From Natronohydrobacter sp. (GTDB taxonomy: Bacteria; Pseudomonadota; Alphaproteobacteria; Rhodobacterales; Rhodobacteraceae), in the NCBI GenBank assembly GCA_030603695.1, contig JAUVXF010000002.1:124001-188000 (forward strand): a stretch of DNA of 64,000 nt, in the 5' to 3' direction. How positions within the stretch are numbered: position 1 is the stretch's first letter; the number at the start of each line of letters is the position of its first letter. The notes below the pieces were generated by a model, which had not been told where the DNA came from, ran no database searches, and saw only the letters and a program-made list of their open reading frames with translations. Position numbers and translations under genes: made by a program. Below are positions 27,277 to 35,666 of this stretch, in pieces.

Positions 27277-27519
27277 ATGTCGCACACCCCGCATGAATTG
27301 GCCGAAGAATTTCCGCAAGCTGTGGAATTGATGCACAAGCTGAAGCTGGATAACGCCCATTTCGCCCGGCTGGCAGAGGAATATCATGACGTGAACCGCG
27401 CCATTCACCGCGCCGAAACCTTGGTAGAGCCTGTCTCGGATGCGCATGAAACAGAGATGCGCCGCAAGCGCATGGCGCTGAAAGACGAGATTGCCCGCAT
27501 CTTGTCGGAAGCGGCATAA
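27277..27519 (+). CDS. YdcH-like protein (DUF465)
   Basis: This 80-aa all-helical protein matches the DUF465/YdcH family. It contains LMHKLKLDNAHFARLAEEYHDVNRAIHRAE near residues 18-48 and a basic helix ETEMRRKRMALKDEIARIL at the end, which should form a helical hairpin. The start is set by AAGAGGAG. A probable FNR-type box lies upstream and a double hairpin downstream, so it is an independent unit. The molecular function of the family is unknown. Confidence 0.85.
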   Translation: MSHTPHELAEEFPQAVELMHKLKLDNAHFARLAEEYHDVNRAIHRAETLVEPVSDAHETEMRRKRMALKDEIARILSEAA

Positions 27520-27527
27520 AGCCAGCG

Positions 27528-27550
27528 TGCCGGGCCTGAATGGCCCGGCA
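27528..27550. terminator. Hairpin between the convergent YdcH-like and FAH genes
   Basis: A perfect 9-bp stem (TGCCGGGCC/GGCCCGGCA) with loop TGAAT is followed by TTTCC on the plus strand. A second perfect 7-bp stem follows immediately (27556-27574) and includes the FAH stop codon. Together they form a two-way barrier. Confidence 0.65.
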
Positions 27551-27566
27551 TTTCCCCCCTTATGGC

Positions 27567-28409
27567 TTAAGGGGCAATCACGGCGCAGGCCTGCGCGCCC
27601 AGACCATCGATTGCAAGCCGCACGCGATCACCTGCGTGCAGGAATTGCGGTGGTGAAAGCCCAATTCCCACCCCGGAAGGTGTGCCAGTTGCGATAATGT
27701 CGCCGGGCAGCAATTCCATATAGTGCGACATGTGGGAAATGATCTGCGCGACGGTGAAAATCATATCGGCGGTTGTCGAATCCTGCCGCAATATGTCATT
27801 CACCCAAAGCCGCAAACCCAGCGCTTGCGGGTTGGGGATGTCGTCTTTCGTGACCAGCACAGGGCCGATCTTGCCAAAGCCGGGGCAGGATTTCCCCTTG
27901 ATCCATTGGCCCCCATGATTGAACTGATACTCCCGCTCTGACAGGTCATTGACGGCGCAATAGCCTGCCACATAGTCCAGCGCTTCTGCTTCTGATATGC
28001 GATAGGCACGCGTTCCGATCACCACGCCAAGCTCTACTTCCCAATCCGTTTTTTGTGATCCGCCCGGCAGAAGGATAGGGTCTTGCGGCCCGGACAGGCA
28101 GGCGCTGGCCTTGGAAAATAGGATCGGCTCTGCCGGTGTGGCGGCGCCGGTCTCTGCGGCATGCAGGGCGTAATTCAGGCCAATGCAATAGAAATTGGGC
28201 ACAAAGGCAAGGGGCGCGCCCAGCCGGGGTTGGCCTTCGACAACAGGCGCTTTGTTCAGATCAATCTGGCGCAGGACGTCAAGCGCGGCGCAGGATACAC
28301 TATCGCCCCCGAAATCCGCGCTCACAGCGCTGAGGTCACGAAGCTGCCCGGTATCATCCAGACAGCCCGGTTTTTCGTGGCCTTGCGGCCCATAGCGAAC
28401 AAGCTTCAT
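27567..28409 (-). CDS. Fumarylacetoacetate hydrolase family protein
   Basis: This 280-aa protein has the FAH-fold C-terminal domain. It shows FYCIGLNYALHAAETG near residue 72, the metal-binding DWEVELGVVIG near 121, and NDLSEREYQ near 150. LPGDIIATGTPSGVGIG near 245 is the pyruvate/oxalate-binding loop seen in acylpyruvases and 2-keto-acid hydratases. Such enzymes cleave or decarboxylate beta-diketone acids from aromatic or sugar acid catabolism. The start with AAAGGAA upstream was chosen. Exact reaction cannot be assigned because no catabolic genes are adjacent. Confidence 0.85.
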   Translation of the reverse strand: MKLVRYGPQGHEKPGCLDDTGQLRDLSAVSADFGGDSVSCAALDVLRQIDLNKAPVVEGQPRLGAPLAFVPNFYCIGLNYALHAAETGAATPAEPILFSKASACLSGPQDPILLPGGSQKTDWEVELGVVIGTRAYRISEAEALDYVAGYCAVNDLSEREYQFNHGGQWIKGKSCPGFGKIGPVLVTKDDIPNPQALGLRLWVNDILRQDSTTADMIFTVAQIISHMSHYMELLPGDIIATGTPSGVGIGLSPPQFLHAGDRVRLAIDGLGAQACAVIAP

Positions 28410-28468
28410 CGCGTTTCCTTTTTCGCGCACCAAGGCTGCGGCCCAAATCCGCACCCCAGTGGCAGGGG

Positions 28469-28930
28469 TTAACCCTTTGAAATGGCTTCCAACCTGTCGC
28501 GTGACAATTCCCCCGGAACGATGGTGATGGGAATGGGCAAGCTGCCGGAATTGCGCGACATCTGTGTGACCAGCGGGCCGGGCGTGTTGCCCTCTGTGCC
28601 CGCACCCAGAACAAGAATGCCGATTTCGGGGTCGGATTGGATTTGCGCCAATATCTCTTCCACCGGTTCGCCCTCGCGGATGACAAGTTCGGGGTTTATG
28701 CCCTGTCTGTCGCGCATCCATTTGGCGAAAACCTCGAAATGGGCCTCTATCCTTTCGCGTGCTTCGGCGCGCATCAGATCGGCCACGCCAATCCAGCCCT
28801 GAAATTCATCGGGGCTGATGATAGAGAGGATTTGCACCTGCCCACCCGTCTGCGCCGCGCGCAGCGCAGCAAAGCGCATTGCGTTCAGACATTCGCGGCT
28901 GTCATCAAGGACGACCAGAAATTTACGCAT
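28469..28930 (-). CDS. Universal stress protein (UspA family)
   Basis: This 153-aa protein has the Usp fold: N-terminal KFLVVLDDSRECLNAMRFA, then a helical middle, and IGILVLGAGTEGNTPGPLV near residue 108. The ATP-binding G-2X-G-9X-G(S/T) motif is only partly present (LGAGTEGN), so nucleotide binding is uncertain. The GGAG upstream sets the start. It sits between the FAH gene and the response regulator, all on the minus strand. Confidence 0.85.
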   Translation of the reverse strand: MRKFLVVLDDSRECLNAMRFAALRAAQTGGQVQILSIISPDEFQGWIGVADLMRAEARERIEAHFEVFAKWMRDRQGINPELVIREGEPVEEILAQIQSDPEIGILVLGAGTEGNTPGPLVTQMSRNSGSLPIPITIVPGELSRDRLEAISKG

Positions 28931-29004
28931 GCAGGCTCCGTTCGCTGTGGCAGGCTCTCTATCTTGGCCAAAAGCAGCGGCCATGTAAACACAAAGACAA
29001 TAGC

Positions 29005-29709
29005 CTAGCCCCAGATCACATCGCCCAGAAAGATATACCCCGCACCATAGATGGTCTTTATCAGGCGCGGATTGCGCGGGTCTTCATCCAGTTTGGTGCG
29101 CAGGCGGGATATCCGCACATCCATGGCGCGATCAAAGCTTTCACCTGCACTGCCGCCAAGAGCGTCCAGCATCTGCGCGCGTGAAATCAGGCGTTTGGGG
29201 CTGTCCAGAAACAGGCGCAAAACCTCGCCTTCGGCATGGCTGAACGGGATTTCCCGGCCTTTGGCATCTATCAGCACATAGCGGTCAAACTCGGCTGTCC
29301 AGCCGTTGAATCTGGCGCGCGCGGCCCGCGCTTCTGGCTGGGTGCCGGGTTTGCGCAGCCGTGCCCGAATGCGCGCAACCACTTCTGCGGGGTCAAAGGG
29401 TTTGATGATGTAATCATCTGCGCCCAGTTCCAGCCCCGTCACGCGGTCTTGCACCTGCGCGCGCCCAGAGATGATGATAATCGTCGCGCCCGATTCCAGC
29501 GCAAGCCGGTGCACCAGCGCCAGCCCATCACGATCGGGCAGGCCCAAATCCACAAGGCAAACATCTGGTGTCATGCGTTTCAGCGCCGCTTCAAACTCTG
29601 TGGCGCGCGCATAGGTGGTTGTCTGAAATCCCGCCTCTTGCAGCGCATGCGATAAAACCTGCCGGATTTCGGGTTCATCATCCAGAATGGCGATATGGGG
29701 TTGGGTCAT
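29005..29709 (-). CDS. OmpR-family response regulator
   Basis: This 234-aa protein has a receiver domain (residues 1-120: acidic pair DDE near 10, phospho-acceptor Asp in CLVDLGLPDRDG near 54, Lys in DDYIIKPFD near 104). It is followed by an OmpR/PhoB winged-helix DNA-binding domain (about 135-230, ending TIYGAGYIFLGDVIWG). Its start overlaps the stop of the sensor kinase gene by 4 bp, so the two are a coupled two-component pair. The unit is divergent from the acyl-CoA ligase/LIV operon, its likely target. Confidence 0.92.
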   Translation of the reverse strand: MTQPHIAILDDEPEIRQVLSHALQEAGFQTTTYARATEFEAALKRMTPDVCLVDLGLPDRDGLALVHRLALESGATIIIISGRAQVQDRVTGLELGADDYIIKPFDPAEVVARIRARLRKPGTQPEARAARARFNGWTAEFDRYVLIDAKGREIPFSHAEGEVLRLFLDSPKRLISRAQMLDALGGSAGESFDRAMDVRISRLRTKLDEDPRNPRLIKTIYGAGYIFLGDVIWG

Positions 29710-31634
29710 TGCGAATGCTCCAGCGCGGCGCGCAGGGCGGGCAGCGCAAAGGGTTTGGCCAGAACCGGGAATTCAGCCGCTGCCTCGCGCCGCAAGCGAT
29801 CATTTGGCGGCAGGGCTGTCATCAGATGCAGGCGGGGCAGCCCACGCGCGCGGCAGATGCGCAAGAGATCAAGCCCCGATCCGCCCCCGACCAGATTTAT
29901 ATCTGACAAAACCAGCCCGATTCCGGGCAGATCAATCAGGCCCAGGGCCTCGTCATGGCTGGCGGCCTCTATCACGCTATGGCCCAGATCGCGCAGCATT
30001 TCGCGCACGCTTTCGCGGATGCTGTCCGTATCTTCCACCAACAATGCCAAGGCGCGCCCGCCGGGATCGGTGGGGGTATTGGCCAGCTTCAGTGGCAGGC
30101 GCAGCGTTACCTTTGCCCCGCCAGACGCGCGGTTGGCCAGCCGCACTGTGCCACCTGACAGCGTGATCTGGTCATAGACCATTGCCAGCCCAAGGCCAGA
30201 ACCCGCGCTGCCCTTGGTGGTAAAGAAGGGATCAAGGCCCTTTTCCAGCGCATGCGCGCTAAAGCCGCTGCCTGTGTCAGTCACACAGATTTCCAGCCAT
30301 GTGGTGCTCACGCGCCGGGCGTCCAGCCGGATCACGCCGGCAGGCCCTGCCAAAGCATCGCGCGCGTTCAGGATCAGATTCAGCAATGTATCTTGCAATC
30401 CGCCCGCATCCAGCATCAGGGGGGGAAGATCTTCGGCCAAGGCAACCTCCAATCTGACATCAGGCGGCAGGGCCGGGCGGGCCATAAGCTGTAGATCATC
30501 CAGCAGCGCGGCCAGATCGGTGGGTTGGGGGCGCAATTCGCGGTGGCCCGAAATGGTGGCAATGCGTTCAAGCAACACGCCCCCCCGGCGCGCAGCCGCA
30601 CTGGTGGATTGCGCAATTTGCGCAATCTCTGGCGGCAAATCGGGTTTGCGGGCCAACTGCCCTTGCAGGCCAAGAATGATGGTGAGTAGATTGCCAAAAT
30701 CATGCGCCAGACCAGAAGACAGCTGCGCGGCAAGTTCGCGCTTGCGCGTTTGCGCAAGTGCGGCGCGGGCCTGTGTTTCCTCTGTGACATCCATCGACAT
30801 CACATAGATCCCGTTGATCGGCCCGTCCTCCAGTTGATCGGGGGTCAGGGACAGGCGGATGCGGCGGCCACTGGCGTCATGGGTGAATTCATGCACCAGA
30901 TTTTCGCCCGCCAAGGCGCGCTCCAGCAAGGGCGCAATTTTCTCGAACACTTCGCCCAGCGCCTGTTGTGCGTCCAAACCCACAATATTCTGGGGCAAGC
31001 CCGGAAAGACTGCGGATAATCGGCGGTTGGAAAAGGTGTAGCGCAAGTTGCGGTCGATATGGGCAATATGGGCAGGCATCATTTCGGTTGTCAGACGGGT
31101 GCGCGCTTCCATTTCCGTCAATTCGCGCTTGGCCTCTTCCAGCGCCGCATTAGAGGCCGCAAGTGCGCGGTTCGTTTGCGCCAATCGCTTGGTATGGGCC
31201 ATCAATTCGCCCGACAGTTCGGCCGAATGGGCCTGCAACAGGCGCTCTTGCAGCTTTACTTCGGTGATATCGGTATAAACTGTTACCCAGCCGCCCTGCG
31301 GCAAGGGGGCCCCTTCCACGCTTATCCAGCGACCATTCGCGCGCTCGCGTTCCATGTAATGCGGGACGAAATCGCGCGCGGCCTCGACGCGGATACGCAC
31401 GGCATCTTCGGTATCCTGCACTGGCCCATATTCGCCGCGCGTGACCAGATAGCGGATGGTGTCTTCAAATTCCGCACCCGGTTCAACCAGCCAATCGGGC
31501 AGTTCAAACATTTCCTGATAGCGCCGGTTGCAGACTGACAGGCGCAAATCACGGTCAAAGATGGAAAGCGCCTGCTGAATCATGTTCAGCCCGGCCCCCA
31601 TCAGTTTGATGCGCGTTTCCTCGGTTCGGCTCAT
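29706..31634 (-). CDS. Hybrid sensor histidine kinase with two PAS domains
   Basis: This 642-aa protein has no membrane helix, so it is a cytoplasmic sensor. Order: a PAS-7 domain (about residues 10-120, IFDRDLRLSVCNRRYQEMF), a coiled coil (about 125-185), a second PAS (about 190-300), then a dimerisation helix with phospho-His in SSGLAHDFGNLL near 320. An HATPase domain (N box LNLILNARDAL, G box TDTGSG and GSGLGLAMVYDQ) and a C-terminal receiver (Asp in VLSDINLVGG near 585) follow. The His box has HDFGN where HDFNN is common. No Hpt domain is seen. The start was taken at MSRTEE; a longer one is possible. Confidence 0.9.
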   Translation of the reverse strand: MSRTEETRIKLMGAGLNMIQQALSIFDRDLRLSVCNRRYQEMFELPDWLVEPGAEFEDTIRYLVTRGEYGPVQDTEDAVRIRVEAARDFVPHYMERERANGRWISVEGAPLPQGGWVTVYTDITEVKLQERLLQAHSAELSGELMAHTKRLAQTNRALAASNAALEEAKRELTEMEARTRLTTEMMPAHIAHIDRNLRYTFSNRRLSAVFPGLPQNIVGLDAQQALGEVFEKIAPLLERALAGENLVHEFTHDASGRRIRLSLTPDQLEDGPINGIYVMSMDVTEETQARAALAQTRKRELAAQLSSGLAHDFGNLLTIILGLQGQLARKPDLPPEIAQIAQSTSAAARRGGVLLERIATISGHRELRPQPTDLAALLDDLQLMARPALPPDVRLEVALAEDLPPLMLDAGGLQDTLLNLILNARDALAGPAGVIRLDARRVSTTWLEICVTDTGSGFSAHALEKGLDPFFTTKGSAGSGLGLAMVYDQITLSGGTVRLANRASGGAKVTLRLPLKLANTPTDPGGRALALLVEDTDSIRESVREMLRDLGHSVIEAASHDEALGLIDLPGIGLVLSDINLVGGGSGLDLLRICRARGLPRLHLMTALPPNDRLRREAAAEFPVLAKPFALPALRAALEHSQ

Positions 31635-31706
31635 CGCGGTCTCATTCGTGATTTTCGCCAAGGTTAGACGGCAAGCGCGCTGACGGAAAGCCCAGATCAT
31701 GCCGCG

Positions 31707-31730
31707 TTACAATTCGTAAGGATTGCGCAA
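31707..31730. promoter_or_regulatory. Two small palindromes in the divergent promoter region
   Basis: TTAC-AATTC-GTAA (31707-31719) is followed by TTGCGCAA (31723-31730). They lie between the sensor kinase start and the acyl-CoA ligase start, where the response regulator would be expected to bind. Confidence 0.35.
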
Positions 31731-31824
31731 AACTGGGGCAAGAATCACCGCACCAGATGGCACATAGGGAGAAGACAGGCGGCCCAGCCAGCCTGCATAT
31801 CTATCGCCGAGAGGAGGAGGCCCC

Positions 31825-33807
31825 GTGATTGACACGGCCCAGACCAGCCAAGAGCTGGACGCGTTTTGTTCGATCCCCGCGCTATTGGCCCGCAATGCCG
31901 AACGCTTTGGCGCGCAAACCGCCTATCGGGAAAAGGAATTCGGCATCTGGCAAAGCTGGACATGGCGCGAGACACAGGCCGAAGTGCGGGCTATGGCGCT
32001 TGGGTTTCTGGCCTTGGGCATGGCGCGCGGCGATTATGTGGCCATCATCGGGCGCAACCGGCCTGCGCTCTATTGGGCGATGGTTGCAGCGCAATCGGTG
32101 GGGGCAATCCCCGTGCCGCTGTATCAAGACGCGGTGGCCGAAGAGATGGCCTATGTGCTGGAACATTGCGGCGCCCGGTTTGTGGTCTGCGGCGATCAGG
32201 AGCAAGTGGATAAGGTTCTGGAAGTGCAGGAAAATGTAACCTGCATAGAGGAAATCACCTATCTGGATAAGCGCGGAATGCGCAAATACGATCACACCCA
32301 TATGAATTGGCTGGAAGATGTGATGCGCGAAGGCCGCGCGGCCCAAACCCGGCTGGGGCCCGAGTTGGATAAGCGCATGGCCGAACTGACGCTCGATCAC
32401 ACCTGCGTCATGCTTTATACATCCGGCACGACAGGCAAGCCCAAGGGTGTGGTTCTGTCCAACCGCAATATCATTGTCACATCTAAAAATTCGTCCGAAT
32501 TTGACAATCTGCGCCCCGGAGACGAGATTCTCGCCTATCTGCCGATGGCTTGGGTGGGGGATTTCATCTTTGCCATCGGGCAGGCCTATTGGACGGGGTT
32601 TTGCGTAAATTGCCCTGAATCCGCCCAAACCATGCTCACGGATTTGCGCGAAATCGGGCCAACCTATTACTTCGCCCCGCCGCGCATATTCGAAACCATG
32701 CTGACCACTGTCATGATCCGCATGGAAGATGCCTCTCCTCTGAAGCGGCGGTTGTTTCATTACTTCATGGAACATGCGCGCGATGTTGGGCCAAAGCTTT
32801 TGGATGGCAAGCCCGTGGGGTTGGGCGAGAAGCTGAAATATGCCATCGGCAATGTGCTGGTCTATGGCCCGCTGAAAGATACGCTGGGCCTGCGCCGTAT
32901 TCGCGTGGCCTATACGGCGGGCGAGGCAATCGGGCCAGAGATTTTCGATTTCTACCGCGCTTTGGGGATCAACCTCAAACAGCTTTACGGCCAGACAGAG
33001 GCCAGCGTCTTTATCACCCAGCAGCCCGATGGGCAGGTGCGTTCCGATACCGTGGGCGTGCCTTCACCGGGGGTAGAGGTGCGTATTGCCGAAACTGGCG
33101 AGGTTTTCTACCGCTCTGCGGGCACGTTTGAAAGCTATTACAAGAACCCCGAAAGCACGGCCTCTACCAAGGATGCCGAAGGTTGGGTCGCGACCGGCGA
33201 TGCCGGCTTTTTCGAGGAAAGCACAGGCCATCTGCGCATCATAGACCGGGCCAAGGATGTGGGCAAAATGGCAGACGGCAGCATGTTTGCGCCCAAATAT
33301 GTTGAAAACAAGCTGAAATTCTTTCCCAATATTCTAGAGGCCGTGGTCTTTGGCAATGGCCGCGAAAACTGTGTGGCCTTCATCAATATTGATCTGGGCG
33401 CGGTAGGGTCTTGGGCAGAGCGTAACAACATTGCCTATTCCAGCTATCAGGAACTTGCAGGCCTGAAGCCGGTGCTGGATCAGATTCAGGCCCATGTTGA
33501 ACAGGTCAATGACAGTGTGGCCAAGGATAAGATGCTATCTGGCTGCCAAATTCACCGTTTTCTTGTCTTGCACAAGGAACTGGATGCCGATGATGGCGAG
33601 ATGACGCGCACCCGCAAAGTGCGCCGCCGCATTGTGGAAGAGAAATTCTCGGATCTGATTGCGGCGCTCTATGGTGGCGCGGGCAGCATCTCTACCGAAA
33701 CCGAAGTCACCTATGAAGATGGCCGCAAAGGCAAACTGAAAGCCACATTGGAAATCCGCGATGCGCGCGTTCATGGCGTACGCGCGCAGCAAGTGGCCGC
33801 ACAATGA
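31825..33807 (+). CDS. Long-chain acyl-CoA synthetase-like AMP-binding enzyme
   Basis: This 660-aa ANL-superfamily enzyme activates a carboxylic acid to its CoA thioester through an acyl-adenylate. The P-loop is visible as YTSGTTGKPKGV near residue 198. LYGQTEASVFI (near 390), DAGFFEE and a RAKDVGKM loop (near 475) follow, the latter two binding AMP and acting in the domain swing. Its length and insert resemble FadD/ACSBG-like ligases rather than acetyl-CoA synthetase. The start is GTG with GAGGAGG upstream. Its stop overlaps livG by 4 bp, so it is the first gene of the transporter operon. The substrate acid is unknown. Confidence 0.9.
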   Translation: MIDTAQTSQELDAFCSIPALLARNAERFGAQTAYREKEFGIWQSWTWRETQAEVRAMALGFLALGMARGDYVAIIGRNRPALYWAMVAAQSVGAIPVPLYQDAVAEEMAYVLEHCGARFVVCGDQEQVDKVLEVQENVTCIEEITYLDKRGMRKYDHTHMNWLEDVMREGRAAQTRLGPELDKRMAELTLDHTCVMLYTSGTTGKPKGVVLSNRNIIVTSKNSSEFDNLRPGDEILAYLPMAWVGDFIFAIGQAYWTGFCVNCPESAQTMLTDLREIGPTYYFAPPRIFETMLTTVMIRMEDASPLKRRLFHYFMEHARDVGPKLLDGKPVGLGEKLKYAIGNVLVYGPLKDTLGLRRIRVAYTAGEAIGPEIFDFYRALGINLKQLYGQTEASVFITQQPDGQVRSDTVGVPSPGVEVRIAETGEVFYRSAGTFESYYKNPESTASTKDAEGWVATGDAGFFEESTGHLRIIDRAKDVGKMADGSMFAPKYVENKLKFFPNILEAVVFGNGRENCVAFINIDLGAVGSWAERNNIAYSSYQELAGLKPVLDQIQAHVEQVNDSVAKDKMLSGCQIHRFLVLHKELDADDGEMTRTRKVRRRIVEEKFSDLIAALYGGAGSISTETEVTYEDGRKGKLKATLEIRDARVHGVRAQQVAAQ

Positions 33808-34649
33808 GCGGGCAGGGAGAGGCGATGCGCGATATACAGGCAGATGACGGCTACATGACCGCCGATGGCCGCAAGATTGGCGGGGTGGCGATGGAGCTGC
33901 GCAATATTACCCTGCGCTTTGGCGGGGTGGTTGCGATCAAGGATATCAGCTTCGATATACGCTGGGGGGAAATCCGCGCGATTATCGGGCCGAATGGTGC
34001 GGGCAAATCCTCGATGCTCAACATCATTTCGGGCTTTTATCATCCGCAAGAGGGCGACGTTATCTACAAGGGTTTCAAACGCCCCCGGATGCGCCCCTAT
34101 GAGATTTCGCGCCAAGGGATAGCGCGCACCTTCCAGAATATCGCCTTGTTTGAGGGGATGAGCGTTCTGGACAATATCATGACCGGGCGCTTGCACCATA
34201 TGAAGGCCAATCTGTTCCAGCAGGCAATCTGGTGGGGGAAGGCCCAGCGCGAGGAAGAGGAAAACCGCGCGCAGGTGGAAAAGATCATCGATTTTCTGGA
34301 AATCCAGCATATCCGCAAAACCCCGGTGGCGCGCTTGCCCTATGGGCTGAAAAAGCGCGTGGAACTGGCGCGCGCACTGGCGGCAGAACCTGCAATCTTG
34401 CTGCTGGATGAACCCATGGCCGGCATGAATGTGGAAGAGAAAGAGGATATGTGCCGCTTCATTCTGGATGTGAATGATGAATTTGGCACAACCACTGTTC
34501 TGATCGAGCACGATATGGGCGTGGTGATGGATCTGTCAGACCGTGTGGTGGTCATGGATTATGGCCGCAAGATTGGCGATGGCACGCCCGATGAGGTGCG
34601 CAACAATGACGAAGTTATCAAAGCCTATCTGGGGGTGGCGCATGAGTGA
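33804..34649 (+). CDS. livG: LIV-type ABC transporter ATP-binding protein LivG-like
   Basis: This 281-aa ATPase powers a branched-chain amino acid-type importer. Walker A is GPNGAGKSS near residue 63, and a Walker B LLLDEPMAGMN near 197 follows a modified signature. Its C-terminal LIEHDMGVVMDLSDRVVVMDYG is typical of LivG. The N-terminal 25 residues (DIQADDGYMTADGRKIGG) are an extension not usual in E. coli LivG. The ABC signature reads RLPYGLKKRVELARAL. In this operon the transporter is probably not for leucine but for the acid activated by the flanking ligases. Confidence 0.9.
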   Translation: MSGQGEAMRDIQADDGYMTADGRKIGGVAMELRNITLRFGGVVAIKDISFDIRWGEIRAIIGPNGAGKSSMLNIISGFYHPQEGDVIYKGFKRPRMRPYEISRQGIARTFQNIALFEGMSVLDNIMTGRLHHMKANLFQQAIWWGKAQREEEENRAQVEKIIDFLEIQHIRKTPVARLPYGLKKRVELARALAAEPAILLLDEPMAGMNVEEKEDMCRFILDVNDEFGTTTVLIEHDMGVVMDLSDRVVVMDYGRKIGDGTPDEVRNNDEVIKAYLGVAHE

Positions 34650-34669
34650 TTGCAGCGTGACGGGGGGGT

Positions 34670-35662
34670 ATGGCCATGTCTGATACGCTTCTTTTCGCAT
34701 TGGAGGCCACGTTAAACGGCCTGACAGCCGGTGTGATGTATGCGCTGGTCGCGCTTGGCTTTGTGCTGATCTTCAAGGCCAGTGGGATTTTCAACTTTGC
34801 GCAAGGCGTCATGGCGCTGTTTGCCGCGCTGACGCTGGTGGGGTTTCAATCTGGCCAAGTTCCATTCTCGCACCTCATCAACGCGATATTCGGAACCAAG
34901 CTGCATCATTTCGGCTGGAACATGCCCACAGTGCTGGCCATTCCCGCCACAGTGCTGGTGATGATTGCGCTGGCCATCTTGATCGAGCGCTACATCCTCA
35001 AACACCTCGTCAATCAAGAGCCGATCATCCTGTTCATGGCCACAATCGGGCTTGCCTATCTGTTGGAAGGGCTGGGCGATGTGATGTGGGGCGCAGAGGT
35101 GAAGGCGCTGGATGTGGGCCTGCCCAAGGGCATGTCGGGCGCAGTGGATGACATGACATTCGCTTGGTTCGGCTATGGTTTTTACATTGACAGGCTGGAA
35201 CTGTGGGCAGCGGGGATCGCGGCGGTTCTGGTGGCCTCTCTGACCGTGTTTTCGCAATACACCAAACAGGGCCGCGCGCTGCGCGCTGTGGCCGATGACC
35301 ATCAGGCCGCGCTGTCGGTGGGCATATCGCTGCGCTTTATCTGGGTGCTGACATGGTCAATCGCGGGCATCGTGGCGCTGGTTGCAGGCATTATGTGGGG
35401 GTCGAAATCGGGGGTGCAATTCTCGCTTTCGCTGATCGCGCTCAAGGCGCTGCCAGTGCTGATCTTGGGCGGATTCACCTCTATCCCCGGTGCGATTATC
35501 GGCGGGCTGATTATCGGGGTGGGCGAGAAGCTGTTTGATTTCTTCATGCAGCCCGTCATTGGCGGGGCCACGGAAAACTGGTTTGCCTATATGCTGGCGC
35601 TCGTGTTCCTGCTGTTCCGCCCGCAAGGCCTGTTTGGCGAAAAAATCATCGAGAGGGTGTAG
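34670..35662 (+). CDS. livH: LIV-type ABC transporter permease LivH-like
   Basis: This 330-aa permease has about eight membrane helices. The start (LEATLNGLTAGVMYALVALG) and FNFAQGVMALFAA near residue 40 are LivH hallmarks. The cytoplasmic coupling segment GRALRAVADDHQAALSVGI is near 205. It is 330 residues, slightly longer than E. coli LivH. It is preceded by a short 20-bp gap after livG. The start could be either of two nearby Met codons. Confidence 0.92.
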   Translation: MAMSDTLLFALEATLNGLTAGVMYALVALGFVLIFKASGIFNFAQGVMALFAALTLVGFQSGQVPFSHLINAIFGTKLHHFGWNMPTVLAIPATVLVMIALAILIERYILKHLVNQEPIILFMATIGLAYLLEGLGDVMWGAEVKALDVGLPKGMSGAVDDMTFAWFGYGFYIDRLELWAAGIAAVLVASLTVFSQYTKQGRALRAVADDHQAALSVGISLRFIWVLTWSIAGIVALVAGIMWGSKSGVQFSLSLIALKALPVLILGGFTSIPGAIIGGLIIGVGEKLFDFFMQPVIGGATENWFAYMLALVFLLFRPQGLFGEKIIERV

Positions 35663-35666
35663 AAAG

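Noticed and set aside
28466-28475. Palindrome GGGTTAACCC
   Set aside because: It contains the usp stop codon, at the 3' end of a gene. It is probably chance or part of a weak end structure, not an operator.
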